A stretch of 64,000 nt of DNA from Phycisphaeraceae bacterium D3-23 (GTDB lineage Bacteria > Planctomycetota > Phycisphaerae > Phycisphaerales > Phycisphaeraceae): NCBI GenBank assembly GCA_039555135.1, contig CP114179.1, positions 3,100,001-3,164,000 on the forward strand. The letters are read 5' to 3'. The notes under the pieces are model-generated. The model was not told the DNA's origin, did not search any database, and worked only from the letters and a program-made list of their open reading frames with translations. This document shows, in pieces, positions 7,057 to 15,651 of the stretch. Each line of letters opens with the position of its first letter. Position 1 is the stretch's first letter. The position numbers and the translations under genes are program-made.

Positions 7057-10000
7057 ATGACCACCGACCCCACCCCCAACCCCTTCGACGACCAAGACCT
7101 CACCGCCTTCGCGCTGGGCGAACTCGACCCGGCGAGCGATGCGCATCAGGCGATCGCGGCCGCGCTGGCCCAGGACCCCGCGATCCGCGCGGAGATCGAC
7201 GCGATCAAGGCGAGCGGCGACACCGTGCGCGCGGCGCTGGCGCATGAACCGCTCGCGGCCGCGCCGCAGGGTGGGACGGGCGTCCCGCCCGTCGAGGCCG
7301 GTACGCGTCACGGACGAGACGGCCGCGCCACTGTTGCAACTGGATCCCATGGCAAACATGCTCGCACGCCGCTGTTCGCCCGTCCCGCGCTGCTCGCCGC
7401 AGGATTCGCGCTCGCGGCGGGTGCCGCGGTGGCGGTGGTCTCGATGATGCAGACGAGTCAGCCGACGACGCCGCATCATGCCGGCCACGTTGTGCCGCAG
7501 GGCGTGAGCGCGATCCGCACGGCCCTCGACACGCCCGTCACGCGTTCGTTCCGGGGCGAGTCGATCGAGCAGGTCTTCGCGGCGGTGGAAGACGCGACGC
7601 ATGCCGAGATCGAGGTCGACTGGGACGCGCTCGAAGCGCGCGGGCTGACGAAAGAAACCACGCTGACCTATGACGCGGAAGCGATCCCCGCGCGGGATTT
7701 GTTGACGCTGACGCTGGGCGCGGCGTGGGAGCAGGTGCCCCACCCCGACCCGGTGGTGTGGTCGGTCACGGCCGAGCAGGTGCGGATCGAGGCGCGCTCG
7801 GCCGCGGTGCAGCGGTCGCTTGATCAGGCGCAGCAGGTGCTGGCGCAGGTGAACGCGACGCACGCGCGGATGTCGCCCGACCAGCTCGCGCTGGCGGGCA
7901 GCGGCGCGTGGCAGCAGCCGGGCGAATGGACGCAGGCGTACTGGGCGTTTACGACGGAGTCGCGCGCGGTGAACGAAATGCAGCAGGCGATGCAGTCACA
8001 GCAGGATGATTTTGAACGGCCCGATGGGGAACCTCCTGCTTCTGTGGTCGATCATCTCTCGGCGGGTGAATTGTCCCCTGGCCAGGTCGGCGGCGTCGCG
8101 GGCTCGATCGCCACCCTCCAGCCGGCGGCCCCCGCCCGCTCCAGCCGGGGCGGGCGCCTTTCGGCGGGCCAGCAGATGCAGCAGCAGCAGGCCCAGACGC
8201 GCAGCCGAGGACGCGGCGTGCAGGCCCCGGCCCAGCATTTCTACGCCGAGACAGCCACCGCCCACGACCGCTCGCTCGGGGATGTCCGGCGCATGTCGAG
8301 TACCTTGAGCCGCCCGATGGACCCGAGCGCGGGCTACACCACCCTCGGCCTGGCTGCGGGTGATCAAGGTGTTGTCAGCGTCAACGGGCGGGTGATGATC
8401 GATGAGTCGCTGGGCCGATCTCTCGACGGGGTTGTTGCCTTGCAGGAGATGGAATTCGAGGACAAGGCCGAGCTCGGCGAAGCGCCTGCCCAGCAGCAAG
8501 GCCAACAAGACCCGCGGGGTGAACAGCTCGAACGGCTGCGTGATGCGCAGGATCGACTGGCCGAGCTCGGACGTTTTGGTGAGCCCTACACCCCTCGCGA
8601 CAACTACGCGCTGGTCCACGACAACCCGTTCCGCACGGGCATAAACGACCCACTCTCGACGTTCTCTGTCGATGTCGATACCGCCGCGTACTCGATCGTG
8701 CGCCGCCAGCTCATGCAGCAGCACGTCGCCCCGATCCCCGAGGCGGTGCGCATCGAAGAGCTCATCAACTACTTCGGCTACGACTACGCCGCGCCCAAGG
8801 TCGAGCCCGAGCTGCTCGACAACGGCGTGGTGACGCAGGCCTCGCTCGAACGCCTCGCGGGAGATGACGACACCTTCGCGCCGTTCGCGACGCACATCGA
8901 AGTGACCGACTGCCCCTGGGCGGATGGGCATCGGCTCGTGCGCATCGGCATCAAGGGCATGGAGGTCGAGCAGGAAGACCGCCCGGCCGCGCACCTCACG
9001 TTCCTGCTCGACGTCTCGGGCTCGATGAACAGCGCCAACAAGCTGCCGCTGGTCAAGGAGTCGCTCAAGATGCTGCTCACCCAGCTCAACGCCGCCGACC
9101 ACGTCAGCATCGTCGTCTACGCCGGCGCGGCCGGGCTCGTGCTCGAACACGCCTCGGCCGCGGACATCCCGACCATCGAGGCCGCGTTCGACAAGCTCAG
9201 TGCCGGCGGCTCGACCGCGGGCGGCGCGGGGATCGAACTCGCCTACGACATCGCCCAGCGGCACTACGTCGACGGCGGCGTCAACCGCGTCATCCTCTGC
9301 ACCGACGGCGACTTCAACGTCGGCATCTCCGACCGCGGCGCACTGGTTGACCTCATCAAAGAAAAAGCCAACCCCCAAGCGGGCGACGACGGCCAAACGC
9401 GCGGCGTCTACCTCAGTGTCATGGGCTTTGGCTTTGGCAACCTCAACGACAACATGATGGAGCCGCTCACCAACGCGGGCAACGGCAACTACGCCTACAT
9501 CGATACCGCCGACGAGGCGCACAAGGTCATGGTCGAGCAGGTCGGCGGGACGCTCGTGACGATCGCCAAGGACGTGAAGATCCAGGTCGAGTTCAACCCG
9601 TCGCAGGTGCTCGCCTACCGTTTGATCGGCTACGAAAACCGCATCCTCGCGGCCGAGGACTTTGCGAACGACACGGTCGACGCGGGCGACATCGGCGCGG
9701 GTCACACCGTGACCGCGCTCTACGAGGTCGTGCCCTTCCCCGACGACGGGCTGGGGGATGAGGAGTCGCTGCGCATGGTCAAAGAGCAGATCGAGGCGCT
9801 CGACGAGGCCTTGGCCTTCAGCGCATCGGTCCTGGAGAACACGCCGCTGACGGCGGAGCAGTACGACAAGCTGGTCGGCTCGGTCCGCATGATGCAGCAG
9901 CAGCGCGAAGTCGTGGCGGCGATGGAGACCCGGGCCAAGCGACGCCCACTAGAAGCGCTGACGAACGGCATCGACATGCGGTACCGCGACGGGCGTGAAT

Positions 10001-10398
10001 TTGTGGATGGGCTCGATGAACTCGATGAGCTGCTGGTAGTGAACCTCCGCTACAAGCCCGTGGATGCCCCGGCCGAGCAGGGCACGAGTCGGCTGATCCA
10101 GACGCCGGTGGGTATGCAAAGTGTGCCGTTCAACGACGCGAGCGAGGACACGCGCTTCGCCGCAGCCGTCGCGGGCTTCGGGATGGTGCTGCGTCACTCG
10201 CCCCACCGCGGCGAGGCCGACATGCAGTGGGTGCTCGATACCGTCAACGGGGCGATGGGCAGCGACGCCCACGGCTACCGCGCGGGGTTCGTCTCCCTCG
10301 TCGAGCGCGCGGCCGAGCTGGTTCCCGAAGATGCCGAGAAAGAAGAGAATGCGATCGCCCCGCGCGAGATGCGCCAGCCAATGGGGGCAAGGGAGTAG
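7057..10398 (+). CDS. Membrane-anchored YfbK-like vWA protein with anti-sigma-type N-terminus
   Basis: This 1113-residue protein has a short cytosolic part with an anti-sigma-like start (DQDLTAFALGELDPASD) and one membrane helix (about 107-128). An STN/secretin-like domain follows (about 150-215, SFRGESIEQVFAAVEDATHA). After a Gln-rich linker comes a YfbK-type region (YALVHDNPF, STFSVDVDTAAYSIVRRQL; about 515-590), then a von Willebrand A domain with metal site DVSGS (about 651) and TDGDFNVG, and a DUF3520-type C-terminus (about 895-1100). No zinc-binding anti-sigma cysteines are seen. A likely role is holding the upstream sigma factor at the membrane in response to an envelope signal. Residues about 71-97 (GGTGVPPV ... 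GRDGRAT) are a translated repeat. Start set by AGAGG before ATG 7057. Confidence 0.88.
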   Translation: MTTDPTPNPFDDQDLTAFALGELDPASDAHQAIAAALAQDPAIRAEIDAIKASGDTVRAALAHEPLAAAPQGGTGVPPVEAGTRHGRDGRATVATGSHGKHARTPLFARPALLAAGFALAAGAAVAVVSMMQTSQPTTPHHAGHVVPQGVSAIRTALDTPVTRSFRGESIEQVFAAVEDATHAEIEVDWDALEARGLTKETTLTYDAEAIPARDLLTLTLGAAWEQVPHPDPVVWSVTAEQVRIEARSAAVQRSLDQAQQVLAQVNATHARMSPDQLALAGSGAWQQPGEWTQAYWAFTTESRAVNEMQQAMQSQQDDFERPDGEPPASVVDHLSAGELSPGQVGGVAGSIATLQPAAPARSSRGGRLSAGQQMQQQQAQTRSRGRGVQAPAQHFYAETATAHDRSLGDVRRMSSTLSRPMDPSAGYTTLGLAAGDQGVVSVNGRVMIDESLGRSLDGVVALQEMEFEDKAELGEAPAQQQGQQDPRGEQLERLRDAQDRLAELGRFGEPYTPRDNYALVHDNPFRTGINDPLSTFSVDVDTAAYSIVRRQLMQQHVAPIPEAVRIEELINYFGYDYAAPKVEPELLDNGVVTQASLERLAGDDDTFAPFATHIEVTDCPWADGHRLVRIGIKGMEVEQEDRPAAHLTFLLDVSGSMNSANKLPLVKESLKMLLTQLNAADHVSIVVYAGAAGLVLEHASAADIPTIEAAFDKLSAGGSTAGGAGIELAYDIAQRHYVDGGVNRVILCTDGDFNVGISDRGALVDLIKEKANPQAGDDGQTRGVYLSVMGFGFGNLNDNMMEPLTNAGNGNYAYIDTADEAHKVMVEQVGGTLVTIAKDVKIQVEFNPSQVLAYRLIGYENRILAAEDFANDTVDAGDIGAGHTVTALYEVVPFPDDGLGDEESLRMVKEQIEALDEALAFSASVLENTPLTAEQYDKLVGSVRMMQQQREVVAAMETRAKRRPLEALTNGIDMRYRDGREFVDGLDELDELLVVNLRYKPVDAPAEQGTSRLIQTPVGMQSVPFNDASEDTRFAAAVAGFGMVLRHSPHRGEADMQWVLDTVNGAMGSDAHGYRAGFVSLVERAAELVPEDAEKEENAIAPREMRQPMGARE
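7268..7345. repeat. Dispersed repeat translated inside the vWA gene
   Basis: GGGTGGGACGGGCGTCCCGC is a hairpin-forming sequence read in frame as GGTGVPPV, followed by a segment read as GRDGRAT. From memory, these peptide strings recur in unrelated planctomycete proteins where such repeats enter genes. It lies in the linker before the membrane helix. Confidence 0.5.
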
Positions 10399-10535
10399 CA
10401 TGGGCGAGGCAGGCATGACCGCCCGCGAACCGCCCTCAACGACTCGTATCCCACAGATTCACCCTCCGATATACTTTCAGCGCTGCGGGCGAATCCCGCG
10501 GCGCTGATTTTCTATCAACCACAAGGAGATCCCTG

Positions 10536-11252
10536 ATGATCACGACCACCCAACTGTTCAAGGCCGGCGCCTGCTTCGCCGTCGCGCTGGCCGCCGCAAC
10601 AGCAAACGCCGAGACGATCGAGGGCGAGCTCACCGACGACGACGCGGTGGACGACACGTTCGGGGGCTACGCCGACACCTACGAGATCGATGTGGAAGAG
10701 GGCCAGCTCCTGGTCATCGAGCTGGGCTCCGACGACTTCGACACCTACCTCATCCTCACCGCGCCCGACGGCACGACCTACCGCAACGACGACGACAACA
10801 GCACGCCCGGCTTCAACACCGACTCCCGCCTCGTCGCCTACGCCCATGAAGGCGGGGCGTGGACGATCACCGCGACCAGCTTCGGCGAAGAGGGCGTCGG
10901 CGACTACACGCTGGACCACACGACCGCCGCGGTCGAGACGCTGCTCACCGAAGAGGGCGAGCTGACCGAAGACGACGACCGCTCGGTCAAGCGCGGCGAG
11001 TTCTACGACGCGTACGTCTTCGAAGCCGAGGCGGGGCAGACCCTGCTGATCGCGCTGGACTCCGAAGACTTCGACGCCTACCTCACGGTGTACCTGCCCG
11101 ACGGCACGATCCTCACCAACGACGACGCCGTCGACTTCAATGCTCAGGTCATCGCCACGGTCGGTGAAGCCGGTGAAGTCACGATCATCGCGACGTCGAA
11201 TGGCTCGGGCGAGGTCGGGGCTTACGAGCTCAACGTGCGCGGTTCGGAGTAG
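10536..11252 (+). CDS. Secreted protein with two PPC-like domains
   Basis: This 238-residue protein has a signal peptide (cleavage near TANAETIEG) and two similar halves. Each carries the pattern YEIDVEEGQLLVIELGSDDFDTYL, then PDGTTYRNDDD, of bacterial pre-peptidase C-terminal (PPC) beta-sandwich domains; the second half has YVFEAEAGQTLLIALDSEDF split the same way. It is strongly acidic with no catalytic motif. A strong AAGGAG site precedes ATG 10536. It lies 138 bases after the first vWA gene and in the same direction, so it may belong to that sigma factor's regulon or operon. Function outside the cell is unknown. Confidence 0.8.
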   Translation: MITTTQLFKAGACFAVALAAATANAETIEGELTDDDAVDDTFGGYADTYEIDVEEGQLLVIELGSDDFDTYLILTAPDGTTYRNDDDNSTPGFNTDSRLVAYAHEGGAWTITATSFGEEGVGDYTLDHTTAAVETLLTEEGELTEDDDRSVKRGEFYDAYVFEAEAGQTLLIALDSEDFDAYLTVYLPDGTILTNDDAVDFNAQVIATVGEAGEVTIIATSNGSGEVGAYELNVRGSE

Positions 11253-11264
11253 CCTGGCCGGGAT

Positions 11265-11343
11265 GTTTAGCCGCCGCCCAACGGGCGGCGCGTTAGACAC
11301 ACCCGCAGCACCGACGCGCCGCCCGTTGGGCGGTCGGCTAAAC
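11265..11343. repeat. TTTAGCCGCCGCCCAACGGG inverted repeat pair
   Basis: GTTTAGCCGCCGCCCAACGG at the left faces CCGTTGGGCGGTCGGCTAAA at the right, with about 20 bases between the inner arms. Homologous pairs (TTTAGCCC..CGCCCAACGGGCG) lie at 52093-52175 and 54409-54513. Confidence 0.8.
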
Positions 11344-11365
11344 GAGTGGCGCACAAGTATTCATC

Positions 11366-11402
11366 AAACAGCCGCCGCGCATCGCGCGGCGGCTGTTGTT
11401 TT
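11366..11402. terminator. Bidirectional terminator between convergent modules
   Basis: ACAGCCGCCGCGC pairs with GCGCGGCGGCTGT around a 2-4 base loop, with TTGTTTT on the plus side and AAACA on the other. It lies between the PPC gene and the convergent second vWA gene. Confidence 0.8.
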
Positions 11403-11408
11403 GCGCGT

Positions 11409-14400
11409 TTACTCCCCGGCCGCGCCGGGCTCCATGATCCTGCGGGCCTGCTCGGCGACGCTGATGAATTCTGCGCGGTGGCCGTGCGGGTCGTGCTCGC
11501 GGGCCGCGTCGGCGGTGGCGACAACCCACGCCAGGTCGGCCGTGCCGCGGTGGGGCGAGCCCCGCAGCGTCATCCCCAGCGCCGCGACGGCCGCGGCGAA
11601 ACGGGTGTCCTCGCTCGCGGCATCGAACGCCACACGCCCGGCCGGGACATGCACCGCGATCCGCCGACTGGTCCCCTGCGTCGCCGCCGCATCGACCGGC
11701 TTGAAACGCAGCGCGACCGTCAGCAGCTCGGGCAGCTCGGCCGCATCGGTCAGCACGCTCGGCCGCTGGTAACGCAAGGGATCGACATCGCGGTTGCCGT
11801 CGCCCGCCTCTTGCGTGTTGCTCTCTGCGTTCGCCGCCGCCTGGGCCGCCGGGACGATCTCGTACAGCGCGGTGACGGTGTGGCCCGCGCCGATGTCGCC
11901 CGCATCGACCGTGTCGTCGTTGAAGTCTTCATCTTGCAGGATGCGGTTCTCGTAGCCGATCAGGCGGTAGGCCGCGACCTGTGCGGGGTTGAACTCGACC
12001 TGGAGCTTGACGTCCTTGGCGATGGTGACGAGCGTGCCGTTGACCTGGTCGCTCAGCGCACGGGCGGCCTCGTCGAGCCCGTCGAGGTAGCCGTAGTTGC
12101 CGTTGCCCGCGTTGGTGAGCTTCTCCATCATCGCGTCGTTGAGGTTGCCCGTGCCCACGCCGAAGGCGCTGAGGTACACGGCAGGCGCGGGGCCGCCGCC
12201 GATCGGCGGGTCGGGGTTGGCCTTCTGCTGGATGAGTTCGACCAGGGCGTCGGTGTCGGAGATGCCGACGTTGAAGTCGCCATCCGTGCAGAGGACGACG
12301 CGGTTGACCCCGCCGGGCACGTAGTAGCGCTCGGCCAGCTCGTAGGCGAGCTCGATCCCCGCCGCGCCGTTGGTCCCGCCGCTGGACTGCAGCCCATCGA
12401 TCGCGTCGCGGATGTGTTCGTAGTCGGCCGCAGAGACGCCCTCGATCACGCTGCCGGTCGCGCCGGCGTACACGACGATGCTCACGCGGTCGTCGTCGCG
12501 GAGCTGGTCGAGCAGCATCACCATCGCGTCCTTGATCAGGCCGAGCTTGTCGGCGTTGTTCATCGAGCCCGACACGTCGAGCAGGAACGTCAGGTGCGCC
12601 GCCGGCCGATCCTCGAACGTGACCTCCATCCCCTTGATGCCGATGCGCACAAGCCGGTGCCCATCCGCCCAGGGGCAGTCGGTCACTTCGACGTGCGTCG
12701 CAAAGGGCGTAAATGATTCGTCCTCGGCTTCGAGGCGAGCCAGCGCGGCGGAGGTGAGCACGCCGTCGTCGAGCCGGCCGATCGGCACGTTCGGGGCGGC
12801 GTAGTCGTACTGGAAGTAGTTGATGAACTCCTCGATGCGGATCGTGTCGGGCCCGGGCAGCCCGTGTGATTGCACCAGCGTCCGCCGGGCGATCGTGTAC
12901 GACGCGGTATCGACATCGACCGAGAACGTCGAGAGCGGGGCTTCGCCGGTGGTGTGGAACGGGTTGTCGTGGACGTTCGCGAATTGCTCGTTCCACTGTT
13001 CGATGGCTTCGCGCTGGGCCTCGCGCTCGCGGACTTCGACGAGCCGCTGCTCGAGGTCGTGCGCAAACAGCGCGGCGAGCTCGGCGATCCGGTCCGGGTC
13101 CTCGGCGAGCCCCTCAATATCGCTGGTCGGGCGCTCGGTGTTTTCGAGCAATGCCAGCAGCGCTTCGATCTGTTCGTGGTTTTCCGGCGTGGTCTTGATG
13201 ACAAAGCGCGCCGCCCTGCTCGAAGACCGTCGAGTCGTCGTCGAGCCATTCGTCGTACTCCCCCACGGTGCCGTAGATCATGTCGATGACTTCTTCGACG
13301 AGTTCGTCGCGGACGTAGGCCTCTTCGTCAAAGTCGTTGCTGTCGTCGCCGAAGAGCCCGCCGCCTCCGCCGCCGCCGCCCGTGCTTCCCGGGGCGTTGC
13401 TGCCGCCGCTGTTGATGCGCGGCTCGGGGTGTGCCTCGGCCAGGCGTGGCGTGGCGGGCGCTGCGGGCAGCGCGGGCCCGGTGGCCGCGTGTGTACCGCG
13501 CGGCCTGTGGTTGAGCCGGTCGGTCGGGGCCGCGGTGGCGGGGGTGCCCACGGGCGGAGCGATCCCAAACGACAGGTGATCGCTGTCGTCGGCGAAAAGC
13601 CCGCCACCACCGCCGCCGCTGCGTCGGTTGGCGCGGGCCATACGGACCAAACGTGACTCGAACTGCGCGAGCAGCGACTCGGTCGGGCCCAGCGCCGCGC
13701 TGATGTCGTAGACCCGCACCTCGGTCTGGCTCTTAAGCTCGGCCAGGGTCGTGACCTCCAGCAGCTCGTCACCCACGCGGTAGCCGGCCTTGTCGTCTTC
13801 GAACACATTACCGCTGACGAGTTGCAGCGTGTAGTCGAGGACGGTGCGTGCCGGGACATCGTCCAGCCGGAGCGTGACGCCGGTGAACGGGTCGATGCCG
13901 GGGACCTCGAGGGCAAGCCAGTCGACCGTCAGGTTGATGCCTGATTTTTCACGGAGGTCGGCGAAGACCTCTTCGAGCGGTGTGTTGCGGTAGTCCACCG
14001 AGACGGGCGCGTCGAGCGCGAGCGCCATCTGTTCGCGCGGGCTGAGCGCGTCCGCCGGTGTTGCCTCGTCCTCATGCCCATCGACGGGGTTGTCGGCCGC
14101 ATCGCTTGGTTCATTCACCGCGCCCGGTTGCGTCTGCGACGGGCGGGTGACGACGACTTCGGGCGAAGGTGGGGTGAGCGGTGTGTTGCCGCCTGGCCCC
14201 TGCAGCGTGACGAAACCGATCGCGGTGGCCCCGGCCGCGCAGGCGGCGACGGCGGCGTAAGGGAGCAGCCGGGCGAGCGGGCTCGTGGGTTGCGTCGTTT
14301 GCTTTTGGGTCGCGTCGGACGCGATGGCCGATGCTGCATCGGTGTGCGCATTCGTAGTCGCAGCCGCGCTCCCAGGCGAGGTGCCCGCCGCGAGGGGCAA

Positions 14401-14642
14401 GGCGCGCGCAGCGCCGCGTCGGGCAGGCCCGTCTGGGCCGAGCGTTCGTAGCCCGACTCAAGCTGCCGCGCGAGCTGCGCGATCGCCGCGGCCTGCTCGC
14501 GCAGCGCAGGGTCCTGGGCCAGCCGTGCCTCAACTGCGGCGCGCTCCTGGGCGAATGCGTCGCCTTCGAGTTCGCCCAGCGCGTAGGCGGTGAGCTGCGG
14601 GTCGTCGTGGTCGGGTCGTGGGGTGTCGTTCGGGGTGGTCAT
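11409..14642 (-). pseudogene. Second YfbK-like vWA protein with two apparent frameshifts
   Basis: Three minus-strand frames join into one protein of about 1075 residues, parallel to the gene at 7057. The first, from ATG 14642, has the anti-sigma-like start (DPQLTAYALGELEGD). The second, from about 14400, holds the membrane helix (LLPYAAVAACAAGATAIGF), an STN-like domain and Gly-rich linkers. The third, from about 13205, begins FVIKTTPENHEQIEALL and contains the YfbK region, a vWA domain (DVSGSMNN, TDGDFNVG) and the C-terminal domain. The frames meet in GC runs near 14400 and 13205, where one-base changes would restore the gene. Gene order with the sigma factor at 14714 mirrors the first module. 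Assembly errors are as likely as true decay. Confidence 0.7.
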
Positions 14643-14713
14643 GTCGGACCTCCAGGGGGCAAGTCGTGGTGGGTGTGGAATGGCGTAGGGCGGTCGCGGG
14701 TCGGCTTGGCGCG

Positions 14714-15304
14714 TCAGGCGGTGAGCCGGGTCATCTCGCGACGCAGGGTCTTGAGGGCTTCATGGAGCAGGACGCCGACGTGGCTGACGCTGTGCCCGGT
14801 GACATCGGCGATCTGTCGGTAGGCGAGTTGGCCGTGGAACCGGAGCTGGACCACTTCGCGCTGGCGTTCGGGGAGCGTGTCGACGAGCCCCATGAGGGTG
14901 TCGATGCTGTCGCGCTGCTCGACATGCTGGCTGGGCCCGCCGGAAGCGCCGCCCCCGGCCCCCGGAACGCCGGCTCCCCCGGAAAGGGCCGGGCGCTCAG
15001 GCGCGGCGTGTCGGTCCATCGCGGCGGGTTCGGTGGATTGCATGCGTTGCTCCTTGCGCAGGACGTCGATCGCGCGGTTCCGGCAGACGGTGAAGAGCCA
15101 GGCCGCCAGCCGGGGCTCGAGGTCGCGGGCGAACACATCCGCGGGCTGGAGGCACATCTTGAGCAGGGTGTCCTGCGCGATGTCTCGTGCGCGTTCGGTG
15201 TCGCCCACCAGGTGCCGGGCGTAGCCCACCAGCGGCCGGTGGTAGCGGTGGACCGCGGCGGTGAGGCGCTGGGTGTGGTCGGCGGGTGAGTCGGGTTCAG
15301 GCAT
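14714..15304 (-). CDS. ECF RNA polymerase sigma factor (second module)
   Basis: This 196-residue ECF sigma factor has region 2 (YARHLVGDTERARDIAQDTL and AAWLFTVCRNRAIDVLRK) and region 4 (LPERQREVVQLRFHGQLAYR, QIADVTGHSVSHVGVLLHEA). The two regions are joined by a Gly-rich linker of about 45 residues. I chose ATG 15304, seven bases after AAGG; an in-frame GTG at 15358 is possible. The next gene on the same strand, 71 bases on, is the second vWA/anti-sigma-like protein. The sequence is clearly paralogous to the sigma factor at 6354 (shared LFTVCRNRA and LRFHG). Its start is divergent from rpoB. Confidence 0.88.
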   Translation of the reverse strand: MPEPDSPADHTQRLTAAVHRYHRPLVGYARHLVGDTERARDIAQDTLLKMCLQPADVFARDLEPRLAAWLFTVCRNRAIDVLRKEQRMQSTEPAAMDRHAAPERPALSGGAGVPGAGGGASGGPSQHVEQRDSIDTLMGLVDTLPERQREVVQLRFHGQLAYRQIADVTGHSVSHVGVLLHEALKTLRREMTRLTA

Positions 15305-15519
15305 GGTGGGCCTTGGCGGTCGTGGTGTGGGGCGTGCCACGATCGTATGGCCCACCACGCGAACAACGGCCGGGTGGGCGGTTTCTTAGTTGACCGTTGA
15401 AAAAGACATAAGTCAATAGAAAATATAGAATTACGCGGGATGGCGGGCGATGGGGCGGGGTTGTTTTGCAAAATCCGGGCCAAATCGTTCCTTGACCGAG
15501 AAAAACTAAGATGGGCAGG

Positions 15520-15548
15520 TTGATAAGCCCACCGAGATCGGATACACT
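15520..15548 (+). promoter_or_regulatory. Sigma70-type promoter for rpoBC
   Basis: TTGATA at 15520-15525 and TACACT at 15543-15548 are separated by exactly 17 bases. The predicted transcript start near 15555 leaves a leader of about 97 bases before rpoB. A second TTGACC at 15492 and an AT-rich stretch at 15410-15432 lie upstream and may hold further promoters, including one for the divergent sigma factor. Confidence 0.6.
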
Positions 15549-15651
15549 GATGCGTTCGACGTAGCGGATGCCCTAACGCCCGGACTCGGTGGTCCCCAGC
15601 CCAACGCCCGCCAAACCACGCCCAATCACCCAAGCGAAGTCGAGGAAATCG

